NCBI RefSeq assembly: GCF_002080045.1
Contig: NZ_MUIN01000009.1
Coordinates: forward strand, 326,751-390,750
Length of the DNA: 64,000 nucleotides
DNA from: Pseudomonas sp. Bc-h
GTDB lineage: Bacteria > Pseudomonadota > Gammaproteobacteria > Pseudomonadales > Pseudomonadaceae
Direction of reading: 5' to 3'
Within the stretch, counting starts at the first letter, position 1. Every line of letters starts with the position of its first letter. The notes beneath the pieces were generated by a model. It ran no database searches and was not told where the DNA came from. It worked only from the letters and a program-made list of their open reading frames with translations. This document shows positions 23,723-32,112 of this stretch, piece after piece. The translations under genes were made by a program, and so were the position numbers.

Positions 23723-25174
23723 ATGGCAAGAATTCAGGGACGAGTTCAAGAAACTTTCCCGCCCTTGGTTGTGGATCTGGATGGCACTCTACTGCGTTCG
23801 GATCTGTTGATGGAAACCGCCATGGCCTTCGTCAGAAGCAAGCCACTGAAGGTTTTCAAGATGCTGGGCTGGCTGCTCAAGGGCAAGGCCGCGCTCAAGG
23901 AAGGCCTGGCGCTGGAGACGCAGATAGACGTCTCGGTGCTGCCTTACGACCCGCAGATCATCGACATGATCAACGCCGAAAAAGCCAATGGGCGGATGAT
24001 CGTTCTGGCCACGGCGAGTCATGTAAGTCTGGCTGAGCGAATCGCCGAACATCTTCAACTGTTCGACCTGGTGTTGGCCTCCAATGCCAACCGCAACTTG
24101 TCGGGCAATAATAAGCGCGACCTGTTAGTTGCCCACTATGGCGAAGGCGGCTTCGACTATGTCGGCAACTCCAAAGACGACTTGCCGATCTGGAATGTGT
24201 CGCGCCAGGCCTATGTGGTTAACCCTGACCGGGGCGTGGAATCGCGGGTCAAGGCGATGTCACAGGTCGAACCGACCATTCGCACCAATACCTCCGGCCT
24301 GCGCGATTGGCGCAAGGCGATGCGCATGCATCAATGGCTGAAAAACGCGCTGATCTTCGTGCCACTGCTCGCCTCCCATCGTTTCACCCAATTCGACCTG
24401 ATGCGCGACGGCGTCTTTGCCTTTTTCTGCTTTGGCCTCTGCGCCTCCAGCGTTTATATCCTCAACGACCTGCTGGACCTGGGCGACGATCGCCATCACA
24501 AGAGCAAATGCAATCGCCCCTTCGCCAGTGGACGACTGTCGATCAAGGCCGGGCTGATCTTCGTGCCGACTTTATTGGTAGCAGCTTTCGGTGCGGCACT
24601 GTTGCTCCTGCCCTGGCAGTTCTCGGCGGTAATGGCCGCCTACTACGGCCTGACGCTGGCCTACTCACTGCAACTCAAGCGGCTGATGGCGGTGGATGTG
24701 ATCGTGCTGGCCATGCTCTACACCACGCGCATCATTGCCGGGGTCGCTGCGTTCAATCTGACGCTGACCTTCTGGATCCTCGCGTTCTCGATGTTCATCT
24801 TCCTCAGCCTTGCGATGGTCAAGCGCTACGCCGAGCTGCGCGATGCGCGGGTACGTGAGGTGACTACCATGGCCCGAGGGCGCGGTTATTACCCGGGCGA
24901 TCTGGACATGATCGCGTCCCTGGGCGCGTCTTCGGGTTATCTGGCGGTGATGGTTCTGGCGCTGTACATCCAGGACGCCAAGACCACCGCGCTGTACGTC
25001 ACTCCCCACGTTATCTGGCTGGCCTGCCCGCTGCTGCTGTTCTGGGTGACGCGGGTGTGGATGCTCACCCATCGCGGGCAGATGAATGAAGACCCGGTGG
25101 TGTTCGCCATTCGCGACCGCACCAGCCAGTTGATCGGCGCCGTATTCCTCCTGATGTTCTGGATTGCCGCATGA
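23723..25174 (+). CDS. HAD hydrolase-UbiA prenyltransferase fusion (DPPR synthase-like)
   Basis: A 483-residue two-domain protein. Residues about 13-190 form a HAD phosphatase-like domain: VVDLDGTLLRSD (nucleophile Asp), then LATAS, and YVGNSKDDLPIW. Residues about 200-483 form a UbiA-type membrane prenyltransferase with the Asp-rich motif NDLLDLGDDRHHKSK and about nine helices. In mycobacteria the UbiA enzyme Rv3806c joins PRPP to polyprenyl phosphate, and a separate phosphatase removes the 5-phosphate. Here the phosphatase may be fused. GGAG precedes the ATG by 8 bases. It overlaps the DprE1-like gene by four bases. Confidence 0.85.
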   Translation: MARIQGRVQETFPPLVVDLDGTLLRSDLLMETAMAFVRSKPLKVFKMLGWLLKGKAALKEGLALETQIDVSVLPYDPQIIDMINAEKANGRMIVLATASHVSLAERIAEHLQLFDLVLASNANRNLSGNNKRDLLVAHYGEGGFDYVGNSKDDLPIWNVSRQAYVVNPDRGVESRVKAMSQVEPTIRTNTSGLRDWRKAMRMHQWLKNALIFVPLLASHRFTQFDLMRDGVFAFFCFGLCASSVYILNDLLDLGDDRHHKSKCNRPFASGRLSIKAGLIFVPTLLVAAFGAALLLLPWQFSAVMAAYYGLTLAYSLQLKRLMAVDVIVLAMLYTTRIIAGVAAFNLTLTFWILAFSMFIFLSLAMVKRYAELRDARVREVTTMARGRGYYPGDLDMIASLGASSGYLAVMVLALYIQDAKTTALYVTPHVIWLACPLLLFWVTRVWMLTHRGQMNEDPVVFAIRDRTSQLIGAVFLLMFWIAA

Positions 25175-26487
25175 GCACACCGCTGTATTCGTGGGGACGT
25201 TTTCCCCGTAGTCCGCAACGTGGCCACAGTTGCGTCTGGCTGGACGAGTTGCCCGCGCACTTGAACCGGGTGATCGAGGACCACAGCAGCAGCCTGCCGT
25301 ACGGCAATGGCCGCAGCTATGGCGACAGTTGCCTGGCGGCGAGCGACCAAGTGCTGCACATGCGCTCCCTCGACCGCTTGATCGAGGCCGACTGGGCCAA
25401 CGGCGTGGTCAAGGTCGAGGCCGGGATCACCCTGGCCGAGGTGCTGGCGGTGGCCATCCCGCGCGGCTGGTTTCTGCCCGTGACGCCGGGCACCCAGTTC
25501 GCCACAGTGGGCGGCGCCATCGCCAACGATGTTCACGGCAAGAACCATCACGTGCGCGGCACCTTTGGCCGTCACGTTCGCAGCTTCGGTCTGTTGCGCC
25601 ACGGCCAGCCGGAAATGACCTGCGCCCCCAGCGCCAACACTTCGCTGTTCTCGGCAAGCATCGGTGGCCTGGGGCTGACCGGCGTCATTCATTGGGCGCA
25701 ACTGCAGTTGATGCCGATACGCGCCAGCCAGATCGACACCACCACCGTGCGCTTCGCCAATCTGGCGGAGTTCTTCGCCCTGGCTGACGAACTCGACGAC
25801 AAACACGAATACAGCGTGGCCTGGGTCGATTGCCTGGCCAAAGGCGCCGAGACCGGACGCGGCGTGTTCATCGTCGGCGACCACGCGCACTACGGCTCCC
25901 TTGAAGTGGGCAAGCGCGCGAAGTTGAGCATGCCGATCACGCCGCCGGTTTCGCTGATCAACAAACTGTCTCTCAGCGCCTTCAACAATCTGTATTGGCG
26001 AGTGCACCCGAGCCAGCGCACTCAAGGCCGCAGCGCCTACGAACCATTTTTCTATCCCCTCGACCGCATCCTGCACTGGAACCGCATCTACGGCCGACGA
26101 GGATTTCAGCAGTACCAATGCGTGATTCCGACCGCCAACGCCGAGGCCGCGATGGGCGAGCTGTTGCGGGCGATTGCCGATTCCGGGCAAGGCTCGTTTC
26201 TGGCCGTGCTCAAACGCTGTGGCGACGTGCGGTCGCCCGGCTTGCTGTCGTTCCCGATGCCGGGGACCTCGCTGGCGCTGGACTTTCCCCAGAGCGAACA
26301 CCTGGAAAACGTTGTATTCCCGCGTCTGGACGACATCGTCCGGGGGGCGGGAGGCCGCTTGTATCCGGCCAAGGATGCCCATATGAGCGGCGCGGACTTT
26401 CGCCAGGCGTACCCCGCCTGGGAGCGACTGGAAGCGCTGCGCGATCCCTCTTTGATGTCCCGTTTCTGGAGCCGCGTACTGTCATGA
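25171..26487 (+). CDS. dprE1: DprE1-like FAD-dependent polyprenylphosphoryl-ribose 2'-oxidase
   Basis: A 438-residue oxidase with an N-terminal FAD-binding (PCMH) domain: LPYGNGRSYGDSC, then VGGAIANDVHGKNHH and GTFGRHVRSFGLL. These match DprE1, which oxidises the ribose C2' hydroxyl of polyprenylphosphoryl-ribose. The C-terminal part keeps the active-site lysine in LYPAKD (K401, equivalent to Mtb Lys418). The residue equivalent to Mtb Cys387, in PGTSLALDFP, is Ala369. The ATG overlaps the stop of the upstream gene, and the end overlaps the next gene by four bases. Very likely catalyses the first half of ribose-to-arabinose epimerisation. Confidence 0.88.
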   Translation: MSTPLYSWGRFPRSPQRGHSCVWLDELPAHLNRVIEDHSSSLPYGNGRSYGDSCLAASDQVLHMRSLDRLIEADWANGVVKVEAGITLAEVLAVAIPRGWFLPVTPGTQFATVGGAIANDVHGKNHHVRGTFGRHVRSFGLLRHGQPEMTCAPSANTSLFSASIGGLGLTGVIHWAQLQLMPIRASQIDTTTVRFANLAEFFALADELDDKHEYSVAWVDCLAKGAETGRGVFIVGDHAHYGSLEVGKRAKLSMPITPPVSLINKLSLSAFNNLYWRVHPSQRTQGRSAYEPFFYPLDRILHWNRIYGRRGFQQYQCVIPTANAEAAMGELLRAIADSGQGSFLAVLKRCGDVRSPGLLSFPMPGTSLALDFPQSEHLENVVFPRLDDIVRGAGGRLYPAKDAHMSGADFRQAYPAWERLEALRDPSLMSRFWSRVLS

Positions 26488-27224
26488 AAAGAGTTCTTAT
26501 AATCGGTGCCACCTCCGCCATCGCCAGTGCCTGCGCCCGTTTGTGGGCCAGTGAAGGCAGTGATTTCTTCCTCGTCGCGCGCAACGTCGACAAGCTCCAG
26601 CAGACCGCCGCCGACCTCAAGGCGCGTGGCGCGAAGAACGTGACCCTGCACGAAATGGACGCCAACGACATCGACGCTCACCCGTTGATGCTCAGCCGCT
26701 GCCTGACCGCGCTGGATCAGATCGACATCGCGCTGATCGCCCACGGCACGCTGCCCGACCAGAAAGCCTGCGAGCGCGACGTCCATCTTGCCCTGCGCGA
26801 ATTCGCCAACAACTGCACCTCGGTGATTGCCTTGCTGACCGTTCTGGCGGTGCAATTCGAGACCCAGCGTTGCGGCAGCCTGGCGATCATCTCATCGGTG
26901 GCGGCTGATCGCGGGCGGCCTTCGAACTACCTGTACGGCAGCGCCAAGGCCGCGGTGTCGACCTATTGCGAAGGCTTGCAGGCGCGGCTGTTCAAGGTCG
27001 GCGTTCATGTCACCACGATCAAGCCGGGCTTCGTCGATACGCCGATGACTCAGGGGCTGTCGCTGCCCGCCGCACTGTTGGCGCAACCGGCGCAGGTCGC
27101 GCAACGCATCGTCAAGGGTATCGCCAACAAGGTGCCGACCCTCTACGCGCCGGGATTCTGGGGCCTGATCATGTTGATCATCCGCTCGATTCCGCAGCCG
27201 GTATTCAAGAGGCTGAATCTGTGA
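26484..27224 (+). CDS. dprE2: DprE2-like SDR reductase (polyprenylphosphoryl-arabinose forming)
   Basis: A 246-residue short-chain dehydrogenase. The cofactor loop is GATSAIA at residues 8-14, and the catalytic set is SS in IISSVAAD and Tyr/Lys in YLYGSAKAAV. The C-terminal tail (APGFWGLIMLIIRSIPQPVF) matches the membrane-associated tail typical of DprE2 and unlike ordinary SDRs. It should reduce the 2'-keto intermediate made by DprE1 to yield polyprenylphosphoryl-D-arabinose. It overlaps its neighbours on both sides (four bases each), so it is translationally coupled. Confidence 0.87.
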   Translation: MKRVLIIGATSAIASACARLWASEGSDFFLVARNVDKLQQTAADLKARGAKNVTLHEMDANDIDAHPLMLSRCLTALDQIDIALIAHGTLPDQKACERDVHLALREFANNCTSVIALLTVLAVQFETQRCGSLAIISSVAADRGRPSNYLYGSAKAAVSTYCEGLQARLFKVGVHVTTIKPGFVDTPMTQGLSLPAALLAQPAQVAQRIVKGIANKVPTLYAPGFWGLIMLIIRSIPQPVFKRLNL

Positions 27225-28192
27225 GCGAGGCACTGCTGCTGTCCGGCTGGCGCTACCGGGCGGTGGTGCTGTCGGTGGTCGGCTCGGCGCTGGGTTATCT
27301 GGGTTTCTCGCTGTGGGGCGGCTGGCACGCAGTGGGCGCAGCGGTGAGCGAGGTCGGGCTGCTGGGCATCGTCATCGCGCTGTTCATGTCCTCGGTGAAC
27401 TATGGCCTGCGTTTCCTGCGCTGGCAGTCGTACCTCAAGGTGCTCGGCCATCCCATGCCGTGGCGCCCGAGCCTGAATATCTACCTCGCCGGATTCGCCC
27501 TGACCACCACCCCCGGCAAGGCAGGCGAAGCCTTGCGCGGCGTGCTGCTCAAACGCTGGGGCGTGCCGTATCCGCAGAGCTTTGCGGCGTTCTTCAGCGA
27601 GCGGCTTTCGGACCTGTTCGCGGTGGTGCTGCTGACCCTGTTCGGCCTGTCGCTGTACCCCGAGGCAATGCCAATGATCGTGGTCGGCGTGGCGCTGGTG
27701 ATGGTCGGTTTGTTGGTGCTGTCGCAAAAGCGCCTGATCGAGCGCCTGACCCTGATGGTGCCCACTGAAGGCGGCAAGGTCATCGGCCTGCTGCGTCATC
27801 TGCTGCAAGTGCTGATGCATGCCCAACAGTGCCATCGCTTGCGTCTGATGCTGGGTTTGACGGTGCTCAGCGTGATCGCCTGGAGCGCCGAAGCGCTGGC
27901 CTTCGACTGGATTCTGAAATGGATGGGCGCCGACATCCCGCTGACCTTCGCGGTGTTCGTCTATGCCCTGGCAATGCTCGCGGGCGCCGTGAGTTTCATG
28001 CCCGGGGGCTTGGGCGGCGCGGAGGCGGTGATGGTCGGGCTGCTGGTGTGGAAAGGCATGGACAGCGCGGACGCGGTGGCGGCGACTGTGTTGATTCGGC
28101 TCGCCACGCTGTGGTTCGCGGTCGCCATCGGCGCGTTGATGCTGATGCGGCTCAAGGGTGAAACGGCGCCTCAGGGGCAAGCGATTCGTTGA
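27221..28192 (+). CDS. AglD/UPF0104-type membrane protein, possible lipid-sugar flippase
   Basis: A 323-residue protein with about eight hydrophobic segments, of the lysylphosphatidylglycerol-synthase-TM/UPF0104 superfamily. Signatures are NYGLRFLRWQSYLKVLG, TTTPGKAGEALRGVLLKRWG (PGKAGE motif), FFSERLSDLFAV and SFMPGGLGGAEAVMVGLL. The start is a GTG overlapping the upstream stop codon. The position after the arabinosyl-lipid genes suggests translocation of the lipid-linked sugar across the inner membrane, although mycobacteria use a different (GtrA-type) protein. This role is inferred from position. Confidence 0.8.
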   Translation: MSEALLLSGWRYRAVVLSVVGSALGYLGFSLWGGWHAVGAAVSEVGLLGIVIALFMSSVNYGLRFLRWQSYLKVLGHPMPWRPSLNIYLAGFALTTTPGKAGEALRGVLLKRWGVPYPQSFAAFFSERLSDLFAVVLLTLFGLSLYPEAMPMIVVGVALVMVGLLVLSQKRLIERLTLMVPTEGGKVIGLLRHLLQVLMHAQQCHRLRLMLGLTVLSVIAWSAEALAFDWILKWMGADIPLTFAVFVYALAMLAGAVSFMPGGLGGAEAVMVGLLVWKGMDSADAVAATVLIRLATLWFAVAIGALMLMRLKGETAPQGQAIR

Positions 28193-28212
28193 TACAGCTG
28201 ACACCCGCAGCC

Positions 28213-28242
28213 CCTGTAGTAGCCCGGCCGGACTGCTACAGG
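28213..28242 (+). other. Stem-loop between the flippase-like and glycosyltransferase genes
   Basis: CCTGTAG (28213-28219) and CTACAGG (28236-28242) pair around an inner CCGGCCGG palindrome. There is no T-run. It may modulate expression between the 4-gene block and the following gene. Confidence 0.5.
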
Positions 28243-28308
28243 TACAGCGCAACACAGTGGCATTTATTAAACCGCTAGCAATGTAGAACAGGGACAGGAG
28301 TGCAACTC

Positions 28309-29739
28309 ATGGTGGCAGCAGTACGTTATCGAGCGTCGACATTGATTCCCCTGCTGTTGGTGATCGGGGCAATCATCGCCAGTTTTCTCGCGTCGAGCGG
28401 GCCGATTCAGTGGATGGACAACGGGGTGTTTCTGGCCGACGCATCCGAAGGCGTGTACTTCAGCAAGACCCTCGGGCCGCTGGATCACCCGCTGTACCTG
28501 TTCGTCACCACCGCGCTCTATGCGGGTTTCGGCGCCCATGTGTTGAGCTTCATGAATTCACTGTTACTGATCCCGCTGGCCTGGGCGATCTACCGTCTGG
28601 CCAAGGGCGTCGGCGCCAGCACCCAGATTGCCCTGCTGTCGGCCGCCGCCGCGATTCTCTGCCATTGCGTATTCTGGGTCTCGACCAAGGCCGAGGTGTA
28701 CATCCTGCATGTGGTGTTGGTGACGCTGGCCTACATGCTGCACTTCGATGAAAGCTTTCGTCTGGGCGCACTGAAAAAGCTGTTCCTGATCGGCATGCTC
28801 ACCGGCCTCGCTGCCGCTATCCATCAACTGACCTTCATCGTCTTGTTTCCGCTCTATCTGCAACTGCTGTGGCAGAACAAGTGGCGCATGCTGATTACCC
28901 TGCCCGGCTTCGCCCTGGGCTTCAGCGTGGCCTTTCCTGGAGTTGCCAATGAGCTGGCGTCCGGCGTGAGTCTGTACGACATCGGCCACCGCTACCTGAT
29001 CGGCATCCCCGACCGCACCGCCGAACAGAGCTGGCAGGGTTCGCTGTTCCGTTTCGACGACATGTGGCACGAGAAGAATTCGGTGGTGCTGATGATGCTC
29101 TCACTGATCGGCCCGCAGATACTGGGGCTGGTGTTCTTTCCAAAGAGCCCGAAACTGCGCGTGCTGTGGTGTGCGGCGATGATGAACTTCGTCTTTGCGG
29201 TGTCTTACAACGTCACCGACCGCTTCACCTTCTTCCTGCCCGGCGCCGTGCTATTGAGCATCCTCGGCGTCATGCAGTTGCAAGCCCTGCTCCAACGGAC
29301 CGCCGCCGCACCATTGGTGACTGCTTCGCCGCTGACCGCGCCGGTGACCATCCTCGCGGTATTCGCCATTTACGCCAGCGGCATCGTCGACCTGCCGGTT
29401 CACAAGGAAGCGCTGCCGTTTCGTGACGATATCCACTACTTCATGGCGCCGTACCTGAGCGACCGCTCCGCCGAAGAGTTCGTGCGCAGCTACGAAAAAT
29501 CCGCCCCGCAAGGCGCCCTGATCATCTCCGACTGGACCCCCAACGGCGCCCTGCGCTCGGCCCAGGCAGCGGGCGTGCTGCAGAACCGCACGTTCGAGTT
29601 GTGTGAAGAGGTACAGGATATCGATGCGTATCTGAAGGGCCCGGGTGCGTACCTGGCGCGGACGAGTTATTGCGGGGTAATCGCGGACCGGTTTGAGTTG
29701 CAGACGATGGCGGTGGGATATGAGTTGCGGGCGAAGTAG
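28309..29739 (+). CDS. GT-C-like integral membrane glycosyltransferase (DUF2723/GT39-like)
   Basis: A 476-residue protein with about ten hydrophobic segments. The N-terminal half resembles DUF2723/PMT-type lipid-linked glycosyltransferases: an acidic first periplasmic loop (WMDNGVFLADAS), then GPLDHPLYLFVTTALYAGFG. The last 100 residues form a soluble domain (PFRDDIHYFMAPYLSDRSAEEF). AGGAG is 8 bases before the ATG at 28309; a GTG nine bases earlier overlaps that site and is rejected. It lies 116 bases after the flippase-like gene, so may share the operon. It is the likely user of the arabinosyl lipid. A decayed copy of its 3' end lies at 31595-31763. Confidence 0.75.
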   Translation: MVAAVRYRASTLIPLLLVIGAIIASFLASSGPIQWMDNGVFLADASEGVYFSKTLGPLDHPLYLFVTTALYAGFGAHVLSFMNSLLLIPLAWAIYRLAKGVGASTQIALLSAAAAILCHCVFWVSTKAEVYILHVVLVTLAYMLHFDESFRLGALKKLFLIGMLTGLAAAIHQLTFIVLFPLYLQLLWQNKWRMLITLPGFALGFSVAFPGVANELASGVSLYDIGHRYLIGIPDRTAEQSWQGSLFRFDDMWHEKNSVVLMMLSLIGPQILGLVFFPKSPKLRVLWCAAMMNFVFAVSYNVTDRFTFFLPGAVLLSILGVMQLQALLQRTAAAPLVTASPLTAPVTILAVFAIYASGIVDLPVHKEALPFRDDIHYFMAPYLSDRSAEEFVRSYEKSAPQGALIISDWTPNGALRSAQAAGVLQNRTFELCEEVQDIDAYLKGPGAYLARTSYCGVIADRFELQTMAVGYELRAK

Positions 29740-29754
29740 AATTATTCGCAGCGG

Positions 29755-29793
29755 ATTTTTCCGCGATAGCAGTTGTTGCTATCGCGGAAAAAT
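29755..29793. terminator. Strong bidirectional terminator, perfect 17-bp hairpin
   Basis: A perfect 17-bp inverted repeat (29755-29771 and 29777-29793) with loop GTTGT. The arms start ATTTTT and end AAAAAT, so both strands offer a T-run. The core is CCGCGATAGCA. It ends transcription of the glycosyltransferase gene and marks the left border of the A+T-richer insert. Confidence 0.9.
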
Positions 29794-29854
29794 AGGCACT
29801 CATATTTCCCTGTCGAATATTTTCACTACGCCGTTTTGAACAGAACTCACAACG

Positions 29855-30451
29855 TCATGCGGTCATAACCATTTTATAAATAAAACAGTAAACCGTCGAA
29901 GACGCCGTATCCAACTTGCTCGTAGACAAGGCAAATTTTAGCTGCTCAATAGCCTTTCCATCTGTCCTCCTAAGTTCAATCTCCCCCCATGCGGCCCCCT
30001 GCTCTTCTGCCAAAAGCACAACCTCCTCCTCATTGCCTTCAGCTCTTAGATACACGCTAACCCTGGCATTTGACGGCATAGATTGACCATTAAAATGCCC
30101 CGCAACAAAATCAATACCGACGCTTGAATAGGGATTAGAGAAAGCAACGGCTGTTTCCGAATCGTAATTCGCCTCGGCCACCCTGACAGCTTCCAGCTGC
30201 AAAAAATTTCTTTGCTCAAATGTGTGGCCTTGGCCAGCCAACCTACGGTAACTGCTGGCTTGTTGAACAGAGGCTGCAGGCCAATGTACGTGTGCATCAG
30301 AGGTCGTGGTATTTGTCGCGGTAAAAAAATTGAATGCCAAGCTTGTACCGGTGAAATCCGTTCCCGGGGTAACACCCGTGAATTGTTCCTCATCCTCTAC
30401 CTGCTGGCCCTGCAATCCTTTACCTGAATGATTAGAGTCGCTCATGATCAT
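29855..30451 (-). CDS. Unrecognised protein of the insert, copy 1 (198 aa)
   Basis: GGAGG lies 4 bases before the first ATG (30451); a second ATG six bases later (30445, MSDSNHSGK) is also possible. There is no signal peptide or membrane segment. The N-terminus is polar. The rest looks like a beta-rich domain: VSVYLRAEGNEEEVVLL, GEIELRRTDGKAIEQLKF and a final CFIYKMVMTA. The last part resembles the protein at 30523-31149 (SIELKRSLDKPI, CYITRIVMTP) and more weakly that at 32113-32811. Base composition is A+T-richer than the flanks. A carbohydrate-binding jelly-roll fold is a guess from pattern only. Confidence 0.6.
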   Translation of the reverse strand: MIMSDSNHSGKGLQGQQVEDEEQFTGVTPGTDFTGTSLAFNFFTATNTTTSDAHVHWPAASVQQASSYRRLAGQGHTFEQRNFLQLEAVRVAEANYDSETAVAFSNPYSSVGIDFVAGHFNGQSMPSNARVSVYLRAEGNEEEVVLLAEEQGAAWGEIELRRTDGKAIEQLKFALSTSKLDTASSTVYCFIYKMVMTA

Positions 30452-30522
30452 TTTTCCTCCCGCCTCACAATAACCGACATCGATTTATTCATCTCAGCAC
30501 TGGCATGAATCCCCAAATACCA

Positions 30523-31149
30523 TTAAGGAGTCATTACAATACGAGTGATGTAACAGGTCATCTTAAACTTATGATGCGCTTCACCATGAATCAGGTTGAG
30601 TTCCAGAGCATTGATAGGCTTATCTAAACTGCGCTTCAACTCAATACTCCGGGGGCCCTCGTCCATATAATCGAACAGGTTTATAGTTTCAATCGGCGTC
30701 TTGTCGTGGAAGGCGATAATCTGAGCTTTAGCGTCCCATTGTTCTACAGGTATACTGAGCGATGGGTTAAGCATCCAGATGTCAAACACCACTCGAGCGT
30801 ATTCAGACTTCAGCTCAAACCTGTTCTTCGAATGAGCTCTCTTCCCATCCGAATTCATATAAGCGCTGACCGTAGCATACCGGAAGGGAGCATTCTCATT
30901 TTTCCTAGAGTACTCCTCTTCAAGTAGAGCCTGCAAAAAAGGATTTTTTTCAGCTGAGTCCTTGATCTCAAACGCAGGCGGAGTCCAAACATAGTCGGCA
31001 ACATTGCTCCCCGTATACAAAGGGCGATCGTACTTTAGGACATTGGTATAATCTCCCAGCTTCGCACCGGAAAAATCTTCAATATCATCGGCTTTGACAC
31101 CTGACGCTTCACCATCACCCTGCGCCGATTTCGTCGTAGAAATATTCAT
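30523..31149 (-). CDS. Unrecognised protein of the insert, copy 2 (208 aa)
   Basis: The reading frame starts MNISTTKSAQGDGEASG, with GGAAGATG upstream. Like copy 1 it has an acidic patch followed by F and G (DDIEDFSGA), a variable middle and a beta-rich C-terminal part ending FKMTCYITRIVMTP. It lies 71 bases upstream of copy 1 on the same strand, so the two may be cotranscribed. No signal peptide, membrane segment or known motif is seen. The codon use is A+T-richer than in neighbouring genes, suggesting acquisition. Confidence 0.6.
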   Translation of the reverse strand: MNISTTKSAQGDGEASGVKADDIEDFSGAKLGDYTNVLKYDRPLYTGSNVADYVWTPPAFEIKDSAEKNPFLQALLEEEYSRKNENAPFRYATVSAYMNSDGKRAHSKNRFELKSEYARVVFDIWMLNPSLSIPVEQWDAKAQIIAFHDKTPIETINLFDYMDEGPRSIELKRSLDKPINALELNLIHGEAHHKFKMTCYITRIVMTP

Positions 31150-31463
31150 AACTCATCTTCCCTGTGAATGTTATTTGTACAGCAACTGCAGTATTGCACT
31201 ACAGCATCAATCGTCAACCAACGTAGCAGCTCCCTTCATCACCAGCATTTTCTGCCAAAAAAAAGCACCGTCGTTACAGTAGGTTAGCAACCCTCTATTT
31301 CAAATCGCTATTACGTTTACGTCGAATAAATCTAATGACCTCTCACTCCCGTAGACGCGCAAATGCAAGCCCCCCGTAGGTCACGCCTTCTCCACCTATA
31401 TTCGCCTGAGTTCAACACCCGAGCACCAATAAGCCGTGAAACTTTAAGCCCTCTCCACCCCCC
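31150..31463. other. A+T-rich non-coding stretch
   Basis: About 310 bases with no convincing gene. It should hold the promoter for the minus-strand gene at 31149. Short reading frames on the plus strand lack ribosome-binding sites and family features. Confidence 0.5.
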
Positions 31464-31570
31464 CTTATGCATCGCCAGGTGCCAGGTCTGTCGCTCTTTA
31501 CTTCGTACTGCAGCTCATCCTTTTAAGCAAAGTTGTTCGAATTCGAGGTGAGCCTGTGCAACGCGTCCTG
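31464..31570 (-). pseudogene. Decayed fragments of the DUF2945 and GH15 genes
   Basis: Bases 31464-31527 align without gaps to 33262-33325 inside the intact DUF2945 gene (both start CTTATGCATCGCCAG and end with TTTTAAG or TTTTGAG). Bases 31532-31570 align to 33627-33665 inside the intact GH15 gene with only three differences (GTTGTTCGAATTC shared at the start). The order and strand are the same as in the intact genes, with about 300 bases deleted between the two pieces. This is a non-functional remnant. Confidence 0.85.
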
Positions 31571-31594
31571 TTTGTCCCTCGCTCCGCCTTGGCG

Positions 31595-31763
31595 GCGGGC
31601 GCGTTGCAGAACGTGACGTTTGAATTGTGTGAAGAGGTCAGGACATTGATGCGCATCGAAGGGCCCGGAGCGCGTATCGGCACGGACGAGCTATCGCGGG
31701 ATGATTGCGTACAGGTTTGAGTTGCAGACGTTGGCGGTGGGGCATGAGTTGCGGGCGAGGTAG
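31595..31763 (+). pseudogene. Decayed copy of the 3' end of the GT-C glycosyltransferase gene
   Basis: This stretch aligns to 29569-29739, the last 171 bases of the glycosyltransferase gene, including GAATTGTGTGAAGAGGT, GGTTTGAGTTGCAGACG and ATGAGTTGCGGGCGA followed by AGTAG or GGTAG. Scattered substitutions and a few gaps destroy the frame. A hairpin follows at nearly the same distance as the terminator of the intact gene. Confidence 0.88.
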
Positions 31764-31776
31764 ATGGGATCGCCCT

Positions 31777-31808
31777 ACCTATGCCCGCTATGAGTTGAGG
31801 GCATAGGT
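31777..31808. terminator. Hairpin downstream of the glycosyltransferase remnant
   Basis: ACCTATGCCC (31777-31786) and GGGCATAGGT (31799-31808) form a perfect 10-bp stem around a 12-base loop, 14 bases after the decayed stop codon. Its place mirrors the terminator at 29755, but its sequence differs. Confidence 0.6.
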
Positions 31809-32112
31809 AACGATTCGTTGCGAGCGCGGGAGGTTTTCCTGTTCAGAGGTGTGGTCTTTACAACATACCAAGTGCCGGACCTCGGCTTTCAATTCTTCGC
31901 CATCCTATAGATCCAGACATTTTAAATGATGCTCAAATGCTGCCCCGTCTTCATGGCTTTCATCATTGTAATAACTGAAGCCCCTACAATCGCGCACCAG
32001 GATGCGCTACCGTTTCACGGCGGGACCCACTAGCCTATGCCCCGCAGTGAGCGACCACTGCGACGACAGTTCGACCGTTGAAGACTTTTGGTGAGCGTCC
32101 ACTATGCTCGCC
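31809..32112. other. Non-coding stretch before the third insert gene
   Basis: About 300 bases without a supportable gene. No clear repeat or match to the flanking genes was found by eye. It lies beyond the 3' end of the minus-strand gene at 32113. Confidence 0.45.

Noticed and set aside
31150..32112. Possible insertion sequence in the gene-poor part of the insert
   Set aside because: No transposase fragment, no terminal inverted repeats and no target-site duplication could be seen; the recognisable content is decayed neighbouring genes.
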